Numbered from the stretch's first letter, positions 9,274 through 18,731 are shown. The stretch is DNA of 64,000 nucleotides from Luteibacter jiangsuensis (GCF_030812295.1 NZ_JAUSSK010000004.1:62001-126000); one strand, 5' to 3'. A program made the numbers and translations. Notes: generated by a model from the sequence alone, not told the origin.

Positions 9274-10122
9274 TCAGGTCCCCAGGATCGTGCGCACTTC
9301 GATCAATTCGGGGAAGAAACTCTGCTCCAGCGCCTTGCGCAGGAACGCCACGCCGGAGGAACCGCCGGTACCGGGGCGGAAGCCGATGATGCGCTCCACG
9401 GTCTTCATGTGGCGGAACCGCCAGAGCTGGAAGGATTCCTCGATATCCACCAGTTCCTCGCTGAGATGGTACTCAGGCCAGTGGTGGGCCGTGTCCTCGT
9501 AGATCCGCTTGAACACGGGCAGCAGGGCGGGCTGGCTTCGCCAGGGCTGGGTGAGGTCGCGCTGCAGCAGTTCCACAGGCACCGGGTGGCCGCGCCGTGC
9601 CAGGTAGCGCAGGAATTCGTCGTAGAGGCCGGGAGCCTCGAACACCTTGCGCAGGCGTTCGTGGGCCAGGGGATCGTGCTCGAACACGCGCAGCATGTCG
9701 GCGTGCTTGTTGCCGAGCAGGAACTCCACCATGCGGTATTGCAGCGACTGGAAGCCCGACGAGGGCCCGAGCACGTCGCGGAACTGCAGGTATTCCGCCG
9801 GTGTCAGTGTCTCCAGCACTCCCCACTGTTCGTAGAGCTGGCGTTGAATCTGCTTGACCCGCGCGAGGATCTTCAGCGTGCCGTCCACGTCGTCGGCGCG
9901 CAGGCGTTCGAGCGCGGCGTCCAGCTCGTGGATCATCAGTTTCAGCCACAACTCCGAAGTCTGGTGCTGCACGATGAACAGCATCTCGTCGTGATGCGCC
10001 GGCTGGCTGCGCGGATGCTGGGCGGAGAGCACCTGATCGAGCTTCAGGTATTCCGAATAGGTAAGGCTCCCGCCGAGATCGGTGCGGATTCCGGGTTCGA
10101 GGTCGCGCCTGGGATTGGCCAT
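9274..10122 (-). CDS. kynA: Tryptophan 2,3-dioxygenase
   Basis: 282 residues, normal for the bacterial haem enzyme that oxidises L-tryptophan to N-formylkynurenine, the first step of the kynurenine pathway. Signatures are the N-terminal [16 protein letters not shown] and [18 protein letters not shown], the proximal haem His in [14 protein letters not shown], and the GTGGSSG loop. The start at 10122 matches the family N-terminus; the open frame extends 63 codons upstream with no resemblance. No kynureninase or formamidase gene lies nearby. It is divergent from the dehydrogenase operon. Confidence 0.95.
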   Translation of the reverse strand: MANPRRDLEPGIRTDLGGSLTYSEYLKLDQVLSAQHPRSQPAHHDEMLFIVQHQTSELWLKLMIHELDAALERLRADDVDGTLKILARVKQIQRQLYEQWGVLETLTPAEYLQFRDVLGPSSGFQSLQYRMVEFLLGNKHADMLRVFEHDPLAHERLRKVFEAPGLYDEFLRYLARRGHPVPVELLQRDLTQPWRSQPALLPVFKRIYEDTAHHWPEYHLSEELVDIEESFQLWRFRHMKTVERIIGFRPGTGGSSGVAFLRKALEQSFFPELIEVRTILGT

Positions 10123-10350
10123 GGGGACGAATTCACAATGAGGGGTTGACAGCCGCCAAACCCGCGCCATGACGCCATTCGTGGCCTCTGGCGGGGAAAT
10201 CCATGCTGCGCCGTGCCTTGCCGCGCCATAATACCCCTGATATCTAGTCCGGCTCGCAAGAACCCAAAAGCCGTGTCGCGCCCCGCTGGATGGGCTTGGC
10301 CGCTTCCCCACTCGTGCGTGTCGTTTCTAACCTTCCCCTGGGAGCGAGTC

Positions 10351-11430
10351 GTGTCCATCGCCGCCAAGTTCGAAATCGAATACCTGCAATACCTTGACCA
10401 GGACGGCAAGGAAACCGGTAAGGAACTCCCCGCATTCACCAAGGATCTCGACCACATGGTCGAGCTCTACAAGCTCATGGTGTCCACCCGCGTGTTCGAC
10501 GCCAAGTCGATCGCGCTGCAGCGCACCGGTAAACTCGGCACCTATGCATCGTGCCTCGGCCACGAAGCCGCCCACGTCGGCATCGGCAGCGCGATGCGCC
10601 GCGAGGACTCGCTGGCGGTTTCCTATCGCGAGTACGGCGCCCAGCTGTATCGCGGCGTGAAGCCGCGCGAGGTCTACACCTATTGGGGCGGCGACGAGCG
10701 CGGCAACGACTATGCCGATGCCCCCGCCCACGATTTCGCCTGGTGCGTTCCCATCGGCACGCAATGCCTGCATGCCGCCGGCTCGGCGCTCGCCTTCAAG
10801 ATTCGCAAGGAACCGCGAGTCGCGGTCTGCACCATCGGTGACGGCGGCTCGTCCAAGGGCGATTTCTACGGCGCCATCAATGTCGCTGGCGCGCAACAGC
10901 TGCCGCTGGTGGCCGTGATCGTGAACAACCAGTGGGCGATCTCGGTGCCCCGTCGCATCCAGACCGGCGCCGGCACGCTCGCGCAGAAGGGCATCGCCGC
11001 CGGCCTGCCGTGCATCCAGGTCGACGGCAACGACATCATCGCCGTGCGCGCGGCCATGGAGATCGCGCTGGAACGTGCCCGCTCCGGCCAGGGTGCCTCG
11101 GTGATCGAGGCGGTCACCTACCGCCTGGGCGACCACACCACCGCCGACGACGCCCGCCGCTACCGCGGCGAGCAGGAAGTGAAGGACGCCTGGGAACGCG
11201 ATCCCGTGCCTCGCCTGCGCAAATGGCTCGAAGGCAAAGGCATGTGGGACGACGCGAAGGAAGAGGCCTGGAAGGCCGAGTGCGACGACTGGATGGACAA
11301 CGAGGTGAACGCGTACCTGGAAACGAAGAACCAGCCGGCCACGGCGATGTTCGACTACCTGTACGCCGAGCTCCCGGCCGACCTCGAAGCACAGCGCGAG
11401 CTCGTCGCTTCCCTCGATCGCAAGTCGTAA
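10351..11430 (+). CDS. pdhA: 2-oxoacid dehydrogenase E1 component, alpha subunit
   Basis: 359 residues from a GTG at 10351 preceded by GGGAG; the upstream part of the frame is not protein-like. Thiamine-diphosphate enzyme subunit that decarboxylates the 2-oxoacid and acylates lipoyl-E2. The ThDP motif is GDGGSSKGDF through VNNQWAIS, and the SYREYGAQLYRG and HTTADDARRYR loops are typical of heterotetrameric E1. Followed after 13 bp by E1 beta. Relatives carry it as a pyruvate or branched-chain oxoacid dehydrogenase, and substrate cannot be decided from sequence alone. The 116-bp region upstream has a CATAAT hexamer near 10229 but no clear -35. Confidence 0.9.
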   Translation: MSIAAKFEIEYLQYLDQDGKETGKELPAFTKDLDHMVELYKLMVSTRVFDAKSIALQRTGKLGTYASCLGHEAAHVGIGSAMRREDSLAVSYREYGAQLYRGVKPREVYTYWGGDERGNDYADAPAHDFAWCVPIGTQCLHAAGSALAFKIRKEPRVAVCTIGDGGSSKGDFYGAINVAGAQQLPLVAVIVNNQWAISVPRRIQTGAGTLAQKGIAAGLPCIQVDGNDIIAVRAAMEIALERARSGQGASVIEAVTYRLGDHTTADDARRYRGEQEVKDAWERDPVPRLRKWLEGKGMWDDAKEEAWKAECDDWMDNEVNAYLETKNQPATAMFDYLYAELPADLEAQRELVASLDRKS

Positions 11431-11443
11431 GGAATTCCTTCCC

Positions 11444-12424
11444 ATGGCACAAATCACTCTTATCGAAGCGGTGACCCAGGCGCTCGCCTATGAGATGCGC
11501 AACGACGACAGCGTCGTGGTGCTCGGCGAGGACGTCGGCGTCAACGGTGGCGTGTTCCGCGCCACGCAGGGCCTGCAGGAACAGTTCGGCGAAATGCGCG
11601 TCATCGACACGCCGCTGGACGAAGGCACCATCGCCGGCCTCACCGTCGGCCTGGCCGCACAGGGCATGAAGCCGGTGGCCGAAGCCCAGTTCGAGGGCTT
11701 CATCTATCCGATGATGGAACACATCGCCTGCCACGCGGCGCGCATGCGCAACCGCACCCGCGGCCGCATGACCGTGCCGGCTGTATGGCGCGCCCCCTGG
11801 GGTGGCGGCATCCGTGCGCCGGAGCATCACTCGGAAGCCAACGAACACCTGTTCACGAACATCCCGGGCCTGCGCGTGGTGATGCCATCGTCGCCGGCCC
11901 GCGCTTATGGCCTGCTGCTCGCCGCCATCCGCGATCCGGACCCGGTGATCTTCTTCGAGCCCAAGCGCATCTACCGCCAGTACAAGGAAGAAGTGCCCGA
12001 CGACGGCGAGGCGCTGCCGCTCGACGTCTGCTTCGTGCTGCGTGACGGCACCGACGTGACCCTGGTGACCTGGGGCGCGCAGGTGAAGGAATGCCTCGAG
12101 GCCGCCGACGAACTGGCGCAGAAGGGCATCAGCGCCGAGGTGATCGACGTCGCCACGCTCACCCCGCTCGACTTCGACACCATCGCCGAATCGGTGACCA
12201 AGACCGGCCGCTGCGTGATCGTGCACGAGGCTCCGAGGACCGCCGGTTTCGGCGCGGAGATCGCCGCCCGCCTGGCCGAGGAATGCCTCTACAGCCTGCT
12301 CGCACCGGTGGAACGCGTCACCGGTTTCGATACCCACATCCCGCTGTTCCGCCTGGAAATGAAGTACCTGCCCAGCGTGGAACGCATCGTCGAAGCCGCC
12401 CAGCGTACGCTGGCCGCCTCCTGA
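11444..12424 (+). CDS. pdhB: 2-oxoacid dehydrogenase E1 component, beta subunit
   Basis: 326 residues, the standard length. Forms the alpha2-beta2 E1 with the preceding gene product and contributes the second half of the ThDP site (LGEDVGVNGGVFRATQGL, EAQFEGFIYPM) and the RAPWGGGIRAPEHHS loop. The C-terminal transketolase-like domain includes TLTPLDFDTI and VIVHEAPRTAGFGAE. It lies 13 bp after E1 alpha and 13 bp before E2, clearly one operon. Confidence 0.94.
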   Translation: MAQITLIEAVTQALAYEMRNDDSVVVLGEDVGVNGGVFRATQGLQEQFGEMRVIDTPLDEGTIAGLTVGLAAQGMKPVAEAQFEGFIYPMMEHIACHAARMRNRTRGRMTVPAVWRAPWGGGIRAPEHHSEANEHLFTNIPGLRVVMPSSPARAYGLLLAAIRDPDPVIFFEPKRIYRQYKEEVPDDGEALPLDVCFVLRDGTDVTLVTWGAQVKECLEAADELAQKGISAEVIDVATLTPLDFDTIAESVTKTGRCVIVHEAPRTAGFGAEIAARLAEECLYSLLAPVERVTGFDTHIPLFRLEMKYLPSVERIVEAAQRTLAAS

Positions 12425-12437
12425 GGAACCGATAGAA

Positions 12438-13823
12438 ATGGCCGATATCAAGACCTTTTTCCTGCCGGACCTCGGCGAAGGCCTTCCCGACGCGACCGTC
12501 GTGGAATGGCACGTCAAGGAAGGCGACACGATCAAGCTCGACGCCCCGTTGGTGTCGATGGAAACCGCCAAGGCCGTCGTCGACGTGCCTTCGCCGTACT
12601 CCGGCACCGTGAAGAAGCTGCATGGCGCACCGGGCGATATCATCGAGACGGGTGCTTCGCTGGCCGACTTCGAGATCGACCCGAACGCGCGGCAGCGTGC
12701 CGAGGCCGAATCCACCGGCCATCATCACGGCCCCAAGAAGGGCGTGGGCAGTCCCGCCCCGGACGACGCCTCCAAGGTCATCGCTTCCGATGACGGCGGC
12801 GAAATCGATTCCGGCAACGGCGGCGATCGCGAAGACGAAGGCACCGTCGTCGGCGCCATGGTCAGCGGCAACGCCGTGCACACCGAACAGGTGAGCAGCG
12901 CCGGTGGCGTCAAGGCCGTGCCGGCCGTGCGCGCCGCCGCGAAGAAGCTGAAGGTCGACCTCACCCGCGTGCAGCCCACGGGCGCCGGCGGCGTGATCAC
13001 CATGAGCGACGTGAAGAACGCCGCCGCCAATGGCAGCGCCGCGCTGGGTGCCGCACCCACCCGCTCGGCCGCCGCCCAGCACCTCGCTCCCAGCCTGCCC
13101 GAGCCGGGCCCGGCACCGCAGCAGCGCACCGCCGTGTCGCTCGCCGGCAAGGCCGTCCGCACCGCGCCTCCGGGCAAGGACGCGATCGGCCAGCCGGAAC
13201 AGTTGAAGGGTGTCCGCCGCAACATGGCCCGCGTGATGGCCGAAGCACATGCCAACGTCGTCCCGACCACCATCGTCGACGATGCCGACCTGCACGCCTG
13301 GATCGGCAAGCAGGACATCACGGCGCGCCTCATCCGCGCCATCGTGGTGGCATGCAAGACCGTGCCTGCGCTCAACGCCTGGTTCGATGGCAAGAACCTC
13401 AGCCGCACCGTGCATCCGCACGTGGACATCGGCATCGCCGTGGACACCGAGGACGGCCTGTTCGTGCCCGCCCTGCGCAACGCCGACGTGCTCGATGGCG
13501 CCGGCATCCGCGCCGCGATCAAGCGCCTGCGCAGCTCCGTGGAAGACCGCAGCATTCCGGCCTCGGAGCTTTCCGGCTATACGATCAGCCTGTCGAACTT
13601 CGGCATGTTCGCCGGCCGCTACGCCACCCCGGTGGTCGTGCCGCCGACCGTCGCGATCGTCGGCGCCGGCAAGCTCAGCCACGACGTGGTCGCCGTGATG
13701 GGTGGCATCGAGGTACATCGCCGCATGCCGCTGTCGCTCACCTTCGACCATCGTGCCGCCACGGGCGGGGAAGCCGCGCGCTTCTTGAAGGCCATGATCG
13801 ACGACCTGGGACTGCCCAACTAA
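12438..13823 (+). CDS. pdhC: Dihydrolipoamide acyltransferase E2 with variant active-site motif
   Basis: 461 residues, core of the dehydrogenase complex. The order is a lipoyl domain (1-80; lipoylated Lys45 in METAKAV), an Ala/Pro-rich linker, a peripheral subunit-binding domain (about 155-195, VPAVRAAAKKLKVDL), a second linker, and the catalytic domain (about 235-461). The catalytic HxxxDG motif reads DHRAATGG: His438 is kept but the usual Asp is Thr442. The rest of the domain is intact, so this is probably a lineage variant. No E3 gene follows within the window. Confidence 0.92.
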   Translation: MADIKTFFLPDLGEGLPDATVVEWHVKEGDTIKLDAPLVSMETAKAVVDVPSPYSGTVKKLHGAPGDIIETGASLADFEIDPNARQRAEAESTGHHHGPKKGVGSPAPDDASKVIASDDGGEIDSGNGGDREDEGTVVGAMVSGNAVHTEQVSSAGGVKAVPAVRAAAKKLKVDLTRVQPTGAGGVITMSDVKNAAANGSAALGAAPTRSAAAQHLAPSLPEPGPAPQQRTAVSLAGKAVRTAPPGKDAIGQPEQLKGVRRNMARVMAEAHANVVPTTIVDDADLHAWIGKQDITARLIRAIVVACKTVPALNAWFDGKNLSRTVHPHVDIGIAVDTEDGLFVPALRNADVLDGAGIRAAIKRLRSSVEDRSIPASELSGYTISLSNFGMFAGRYATPVVVPPTVAIVGAGKLSHDVVAVMGGIEVHRRMPLSLTFDHRAATGGEAARFLKAMIDDLGLPN

Positions 13824-13861
13824 CCCGTTCGCCCGGCAAAAGCCTGGTGGGAACAGCCTGA

Positions 13862-13930
13862 TGGGAGCGGGCCCTGTCCGCGATTCGGGGAGACCGCTCC
13901 GCAGGAATCGCGGACGGGGTCCGCTCCCAC
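13862..13930. repeat. REP-type inverted repeat downstream of pdhC
   Basis: Arms of about 24 nt (TGGGAGCGGGCCCTGTCCGC... at 13862-13885 and its near reverse complement at 13906-13929) differ at two positions that still allow G-U pairing. It lies 38 bp after the E2 stop and may terminate or stabilise the operon mRNA. Confidence 0.85.
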
Positions 13931-13951
13931 CAGGTCCGCTTCCCGTAGGAC

Positions 13952-13997
13952 GCTCCCACACCTCATGCACTTGTGTGGGAGCCGCTTAAGCGGCGAT
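13952..13997. repeat. Second REP-type element before yehS
   Basis: GCTCCCACA at 13952 pairs with TGTGTGGGAGC around 13973, and the second arm continues into the GCCGCTTAAGCGGC palindrome (13981-13994). It is a member of the GTGGGAGCCG family but with the GCTTAAGC core instead of the ACCCTGTC core. It ends about 30 bp before the next start codon. Confidence 0.75.
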
Positions 13998-14027
13998 GGC
14001 GACTACCGCGATGGTACCCTTGGCCCC

Positions 14028-14492
14028 ATGCTCAACAACGACACCCTCCGCAGCATCCGCTACATGCTCGACCTCGGCGACGTCCACGTCGTCGAGATCA
14101 TGAAGCTCAGCGGATTTCCCGCCACCCGTGAACAGGTCGAACCCTGGCTGCGCAAGGAAGACGAGCCCGGCTTCGCGGAGATGCCCGACACCGCGTTGGC
14201 GCACTTCCTCGACGGTCTCATCATCCACCGCCGCGGGCGTGACGAGAACCAACGGCCGCGCCCCGTCGAGAATCGCGTCAACAACAACGTGGTGTTGAAG
14301 AAGCTGCGCGTCGCCTTCGAACTCAAGGAAGACGACATCCTCTCCATCATGACCGATGCCGGGTTCCGCGTGTCCCGGGGCGAAATCAACGCCCTCTTCC
14401 GCCAGCCGAAGCACACCAACTTCCGCCTTTGCGGCGACCAGTTCCTGCGCAATTTCCTAAAGGGCCTGACGGCTCGCCTGCGCGGGCAATAA
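14028..14492 (+). CDS. yehS: DUF1456 (YehS) family protein
   Basis: 154 residues with two similar halves, each a small all-helical unit: MLNNDTLRSIRYMLDL and later NNNVVLKKLRVAFEL. The second half carries the SRGEINALFRQPKHTNFR signature. The family has no established biochemical role; in E. coli YehS is a conserved cytoplasmic protein. The ATG at 14028 matches the family start; 21 extra codons upstream overlap the REP element. It stands alone, and its direct promoter is not obvious. Confidence 0.9.
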   Translation: MLNNDTLRSIRYMLDLGDVHVVEIMKLSGFPATREQVEPWLRKEDEPGFAEMPDTALAHFLDGLIIHRRGRDENQRPRPVENRVNNNVVLKKLRVAFELKEDDILSIMTDAGFRVSRGEINALFRQPKHTNFRLCGDQFLRNFLKGLTARLRGQ

Positions 14493-14508
14493 GCGTCGCT
14501 CGGCAGCT

Positions 14509-14533
14509 CGTCGGGAGCCGACCCTGTCGGTGA
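14509..14533. repeat. REP half-element
   Basis: GTCGGGAGCCGACCCTGTCG at 14509 is a single unpaired arm of the window's REP family, between the convergent yehS and small membrane protein genes. Confidence 0.65.
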
Positions 14534-14536
14534 TCC

Positions 14537-14863
14537 CTACGGAGCGCGCCTCTTCCAGACCATCTGGCGAATAACCAGCGCCACCACCAGCACGGCCACG
14601 AACGCGCCGTACCCATACAGCGCTGGCACCACCTGCTGCCAAATTGCCCCGCTCTTGGGCCCGAACTGGTCCGCCGCGGGCAGCTCGACGGCATCGAAAG
14701 CCAACACGGCGGCCTGGATCGCCGCGACGGTCGCGGCCAGCAGCGCCAGTACATCGAAACCACGCCGGGTCATGTTCGTCAGCAGCGACTTCGGATAGGC
14801 CCAATACGCCCAACCCAGCACGACCAGCCACGGCGCGAGAAGCATGATCGCGAGGTAGCGCAT
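14537..14863 (-). CDS. Small membrane protein of unknown function, trpS operon
   Basis: 108 residues with three hydrophobic segments (about 3-22, 36-55 and 77-100) and a basic C-terminus (RQMVWKRRAP), suggesting an inner-membrane protein. It starts 4 bp after the trpS stop codon, so translation is probably coupled to trpS. I do not recognise the family. The sequence PKSLLTNMTRRGFDVLALLAA is not a known catalytic motif. Confidence 0.75.
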   Translation of the reverse strand: MRYLAIMLLAPWLVVLGWAYWAYPKSLLTNMTRRGFDVLALLAATVAAIQAAVLAFDAVELPAADQFGPKSGAIWQQVVPALYGYGAFVAVLVVALVIRQMVWKRRAP

Positions 14864-14867
14864 GCGG

Positions 14868-16283
14868 TCAGGCTCCTTGCCGGGCGGCGTTCGCCTTGGC
14901 TGCCGCCTCTTCGGCTGTCGCGGCGGCCAACGCGTCCAATGCCGTGCGTAGACGCAGCACGCCCGCGGCGCGTGCCACTTCGTCGGGGTAAGACGCACCA
15001 TTGGCCACGACCTTGCCGTCGACCAGCAAGGCGACGTGATCGCCCTGCGACTCGATGGTGGCGGTTGCGCCACCCATCGTGGAAAGAGCCTGGCGCAGCG
15101 ATCCCGCCGCCTTCGGATCGGAGAACGACGCCGACAGCAGCAGTTCTTCACCGTCCGCGGCGAAGAGGCGGAAGCGGAAGCTGCCATCGGTATCGCGGAA
15201 GCTGGCGAAACGAGGCGGCTTCGATTTCTGTTCGACCGGTACGCTTGCCGGTTCCTCGGGGGACTTCAGCTTGTGCCGCGCACTGCGCAGGCCCACCGCA
15301 TCGCGCAGCGTCTCCAGCAGCGGCGCTGCGATCGCGCGTGCCTTCGCCGCGCCGGCAAGAAGGATGTCTTCCATGTCGTCCGGGCGCGCCATCAGCGCGT
15401 CGTAGCGTTCACGCATCGGTGCCACCTCGGCCTCGATCCGCTCGAACAGCACCTGCTTCGCCTCTCCCCAACCGATACCGTTGTGCAGGGCATCGGCGAA
15501 CGCCGTCGTTTCCGCGGGCGATGCGAAAGCCTGGAAGATGGTGAAAAGGGCGGAGTCTTCGGTGTCCTTGGGTTCGCCCGGCGCACGCGAGTCGGTGACG
15601 ATCTTCATGATCGCCTCGCGCAGGCCCTTGGGGCCGCCTTCGAACAAAGGAATGGTGTTGTCGTAGCTCTTGGACATCTTGCGGCCGTCGAGCCCGGGCA
15701 GTGTCGCCACCTGTTCCTCGATCAAAGCCTCGGGCATCACGAAGAACTCGCGTCCGTAGGTATGGTTGAAACGCTGGGCGATATCGCGGGCCATCTCGAT
15801 ATGCTGGATCTGGTCGCGCCCCACCGGCACCTTGTTCGCATTGAAGGCGAGGATGTCGGCGGCCATCAGTACGGGGTACATGTAGAGGCCCGCGGTGACG
15901 CCGGCGTCGGCGTCTTCCTGGGCTTCGATGTTGCGGTCCACCGCCGCCTTGTAGGCATGGGCGCGGTTGAGCAGGCCCTTGGATGTCACGCAGGTGAGCA
16001 GCCACATGAGCTCGGGCACTTCGGGAATGTCCGACTGCCGGTAGAACGTGGCGACGTTCGGGTCGAGCCCGGCAGCCAGGAAGGTCGCGGTGATCTTCAA
16101 CCGCGAAGCCTCGACGCGATCCGGATCGTCGCTCTTGATCAGGGCGTGGTAATCGGCCATGAAGTAGAACGCGTCCACCTCGGGATCGCGGCTGGCCAGG
16201 ATGGCCGGCCGGATGGCGCCGACGTAGTTGCCGAGGTGCGGCGTGCCGGTGGTGGTGATGCCGGTGAGGACGCGGGTATGCAT
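14868..16283 (-). CDS. trpS: Tryptophanyl-tRNA synthetase with C-terminal YegP-like domain
   Basis: 471 residues against about 335 for the usual enzyme. Residues 1-335 form a complete class I synthetase: the HIGH-equivalent TGTPHLGN near the start, the tryptophan-pocket region [14 protein letters not shown], and KMSKS in [12 protein letters not shown] linker is followed at about 354-450 by an extra domain. Its [19 protein letters not shown] segment resembles the DUF1508/YegP repeat, with a weaker second copy ([16 protein letters not shown]), then an Ala-rich tail. The function of the extra domain is unknown; tRNA contact is one possibility. It charges tRNA-Trp in the cytoplasm. Confidence 0.93.
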   Translation of the reverse strand: MHTRVLTGITTTGTPHLGNYVGAIRPAILASRDPEVDAFYFMADYHALIKSDDPDRVEASRLKITATFLAAGLDPNVATFYRQSDIPEVPELMWLLTCVTSKGLLNRAHAYKAAVDRNIEAQEDADAGVTAGLYMYPVLMAADILAFNANKVPVGRDQIQHIEMARDIAQRFNHTYGREFFVMPEALIEEQVATLPGLDGRKMSKSYDNTIPLFEGGPKGLREAIMKIVTDSRAPGEPKDTEDSALFTIFQAFASPAETTAFADALHNGIGWGEAKQVLFERIEAEVAPMRERYDALMARPDDMEDILLAGAAKARAIAAPLLETLRDAVGLRSARHKLKSPEEPASVPVEQKSKPPRFASFRDTDGSFRFRLFAADGEELLLSASFSDPKAAGSLRQALSTMGGATATIESQGDHVALLVDGKVVANGASYPDEVARAAGVLRLRTALDALAAATAEEAAAKANAARQGA

Positions 16284-16380
16284 GGGGAACCTGGGGGCCT
16301 GGACGGACGGTAACCGCTCGAGTGTAGCCCGCGTGACGGTCCCGGGGCGACCCGGCTGTGCGGCAGGTTGCCGCGCTCCA

Positions 16381-16407
16381 CGCGAATCGCCGACCCTGTC
16401 GGCGATT
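16381..16407. repeat. Short REP palindrome between arginase and trpS
   Basis: Perfect 12-bp arms CGAATCGCCGAC / GTCGGCGATTCG with loop CCT. It shares the CGCCGAC...GTCGGCG core with the larger REP elements and lies 9 bp after the arginase stop, so it could also work as a terminator hairpin. Confidence 0.85.
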
Positions 16408-16416
16408 CGACCTGCC

Positions 16417-17337
16417 TCAGCGCATCAACGTCGACTTCCCAAACAACGATTCCACCAGGTCCACCGCCAGCTTCGCCGTCTGGTTGCGCTTGTCGAACGC
16501 AGGGTTCAACTCCACGATATCCAGCGACCCGACCCGGCCGGTATCCGCGATCATCTCCATGCACAGCTGAGCCTCGCGATAATTCGGCCCGCCGCGCACG
16601 GTCGTGCCGACCCCCGGCGCGATCGATGGGTCAAGGAAGTCCACGTCGAAGCTGACGTGCAGGTGCGTGTCTTCGTCCACCCCCGCCAGCGCCTCTTCCA
16701 TGGCGGCCTTGATGCCGATCTCGTCGATGTAGCGCATGTCGTAGATATCGATGCCCACCTCGTGGACGAAGCGTTTCTCGCCCTCGTCCACGGAGCGGAT
16801 GCCGATCTGGCGGAACACACCGGGCGTGGTCGCCGGCACCGTCCCACCGATGTGTGTGAGCGCATCGGGGCCGTAACCGCACAGGCACGCCACCGGCATG
16901 CCATGGATGTTGCCGGACGGCGTGATCTGGCTGGTGTTGAAATCCGCATGCGCGTCGAGCCACAACACCCGGAGCTTCTTGCCGTTCTCACGGCAATGCC
17001 GCGACACGGCCGAGATCGAGCCGATGGCCAGACAATGGTCGCCGCCCAGCATCACGGGCAGGTGGCCGGCGTTCAACTCGGTGTAGATGGCCTCGTGCAC
17101 CGCGGTGTTCCAGGCGACGACCGCCTCGAGGTGGCGATAACCGTCCGTCGGCGGCAACCAGGGATTGAGTGGTCCGGAGAGGTTGCCGCGGTCCACGACA
17201 TGCATGCCGCGCTTTGCCAGCCGCTCGCCGAGGCGGGCGACGCGCAAGGCCTCCGGGCCCATGGAGCTGCCACGGTGACCGGCACCGATATCGGTGGGGA
17301 CGCCGATCAGGGCGACCGAACGGGTGGTTGGACTCAT
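16417..17337 (-). CDS. rocF: Arginase
   Basis: 306 residues, cytoplasmic manganese enzyme hydrolysing L-arginine to ornithine and urea. The ureohydrolase metal-binding motifs are complete: [18 protein letters not shown] and [17 protein letters not shown]. The N-terminal [17 protein letters not shown] is arginase-like rather than agmatinase-like. The ATG at 17337 gives the family start; the frame continues 25 codons upstream into the rhodanese gene. It follows the rhodanese gene by 10 bp, so the two are probably co-transcribed although their functions have no known link. Confidence 0.95.
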   Translation of the reverse strand: MSPTTRSVALIGVPTDIGAGHRGSSMGPEALRVARLGERLAKRGMHVVDRGNLSGPLNPWLPPTDGYRHLEAVVAWNTAVHEAIYTELNAGHLPVMLGGDHCLAIGSISAVSRHCRENGKKLRVLWLDAHADFNTSQITPSGNIHGMPVACLCGYGPDALTHIGGTVPATTPGVFRQIGIRSVDEGEKRFVHEVGIDIYDMRYIDEIGIKAAMEEALAGVDEDTHLHVSFDVDFLDPSIAPGVGTTVRGGPNYREAQLCMEMIADTGRVGSLDIVELNPAFDKRNQTAKLAVDLVESLFGKSTLMR

Positions 17338-17347
17338 GACGAAAGAC

Positions 17348-17737
17348 TCAGGGAGAGGGATGTTCCTGGACAAGCGGACGCCCTTCGGCACGCCAGGCAT
17401 TCGCACTGCCATCGAGCAGTTCCACGTGCGTGTATCCCAGGGATTGCAGGGTTTCGCGGGCGCGCGCGGCGCGCTTGCCGGTCTTGCAGTAGACGACCAG
17501 TTCGCGGTCGTGCGGGATGCCCAGCACGCCGTGGCGCGCGGCGACTTCGTCGACGGGCACGTTCAGCGCACCCGCCAGATGCCCTTCGCGGTATTCCGCG
17601 GGGGTACGCACATCGAGAAGCAGCGGGGTTTCGTGCGCCGCCATCCGTGCGGCGAGCGCATCCCGGGACAGGTCTTGCGCCCAGCCGGCGGCCGGAAGCA
17701 GGAAAACGGCAAGCAACGACACGCGGAGACTGGTCAT
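17348..17737 (-). CDS. Periplasmic single-domain rhodanese
   Basis: 129 residues: a signal peptide (about 1-20, ending GWAQ) then one rhodanese domain. The active-site loop CKTGKRA supplies the persulfide-forming Cys and the CxxxxR arginine; LLLDVRTPAEYREGHLAGALNVP is the CH2 signature. It probably moves sulfane sulfur or handles thiols in the periplasm, as PspE does. It heads the arginase operon and is divergent from a LysR regulator. Confidence 0.9.
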   Translation of the reverse strand: MTSLRVSLLAVFLLPAAGWAQDLSRDALAARMAAHETPLLLDVRTPAEYREGHLAGALNVPVDEVAARHGVLGIPHDRELVVYCKTGKRAARARETLQSLGYTHVELLDGSANAWRAEGRPLVQEHPSP

Positions 17738-17759
17738 CCCGCAAGTTTACACCGGACCT

Positions 17760-17777
17760 TGCAACAGCCACGTTGCA
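17760..17777. promoter_or_regulatory. Candidate LysR-regulator binding dyad
   Basis: TGCAAC-N6-GTTGCA is a perfect 6-bp dyad in the 97-bp gap between the rhodanese-arginase operon and the divergent LysR gene. It has the size and position expected for a LysR recognition site. No binding evidence exists; the call rests on symmetry and location. Confidence 0.5.
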
Positions 17778-17834
17778 GCGCGTCAGGATAAAAAAGAGGG
17801 CACCATAGGCGCACACCTCAAGCGAAGCGCCGCG

Positions 17835-18731
17835 ATGATTCGATTGGACGATGTGCAGATCTTCGTGCATACCGCCGATGCCGGCAGCTTTTCGGCGGCC
17901 GCCCGCCTGCTCGACAGCACGCCGGCCATGGCCAGCAACGCCGTCCAGCGACTGGAGCGGGAGCTCGGCACGCGGTTGTTCGTGCGCTCGACGCGCAGTA
18001 TGCGGCTCTCGGACGACGGCGAACGCTATCTGCCACACGCCCGCGCGATGCTCCAGTCCCTTGCCGGTGGCGCCCAGGCCCTGGCCGAAGCGCGCGGCGA
18101 GATCGCGGGACCGCTTCGCCTCTCCGTGCCCTCCGACCTCGGCCGCAACGTGCTGCTGCCCTGGCTCGACGCCTTCCAGGCCAATCACCCTGCCGTTTCC
18201 CTTCAGTTGCGGATCAGCGACCGCGCCGCCGACCTTCGCCGCCACCCGATCGACGCCGCCATTCGCTATGGCACGCTCGACGATTCCGGACTGGTCGCGC
18301 AGTCATTGGTGCCCGACAACCGCCGTGTCCTGTGCGCTTCGCCGGACTACATCGCGCGCCACGGCGCACCCAGGCAACCCGACGACCTGCGCGAGCACAA
18401 CTGCCTGTGCTTCGTCTGGGGCGAGCAGATACACGACCGCTGGGTCTTCGACCTGCCACGCGGGCCACACGCGGTAAAGGTCGCCGGAAACCGTATCAGC
18501 GACGACGCGGAGGTCACCCGCCGATGGGGTCTGGCCGGCCACGGCATCGTCTATAAGTCGCACATCGACGTGGTCGCCGATCTCGCCGCAGGACGGCTCG
18601 TCGACCTGATGCCGGGCATCGGCGAACGTGCGCCGCTGAACCTGGTCAGCGCGCACCGATCGCAGCTCACCCCGGCGGTACAGCGGCTCAGGGACTTCTT
18701 GCGTGTGCGGCTGGGCGAGTTGCTCGGCTAG
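17835..18731 (+). CDS. LysR family transcriptional regulator
   Basis: 298 residues from the ATG at 17835. The N-terminal winged helix-turn-helix (1-60) contains FSAAARLLDSTPAMASNAVQRLERELGTRLFVRSTR, followed by the hinge helix and a periplasmic-binding-protein-like ligand domain (about 90-295; GPLRLSVPSDLGRNVLLPWL). It resembles the CrgA/AaeR-like group. Target is uncertain: the divergent rhodanese-arginase operon is the obvious candidate. Its TAG stop shares the tetranucleotide CTAG with the stop of the convergent serine hydrolase gene. Confidence 0.9.
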   Translation: MIRLDDVQIFVHTADAGSFSAAARLLDSTPAMASNAVQRLERELGTRLFVRSTRSMRLSDDGERYLPHARAMLQSLAGGAQALAEARGEIAGPLRLSVPSDLGRNVLLPWLDAFQANHPAVSLQLRISDRAADLRRHPIDAAIRYGTLDDSGLVAQSLVPDNRRVLCASPDYIARHGAPRQPDDLREHNCLCFVWGEQIHDRWVFDLPRGPHAVKVAGNRISDDAEVTRRWGLAGHGIVYKSHIDVVADLAAGRLVDLMPGIGERAPLNLVSAHRSQLTPAVQRLRDFLRVRLGELLG

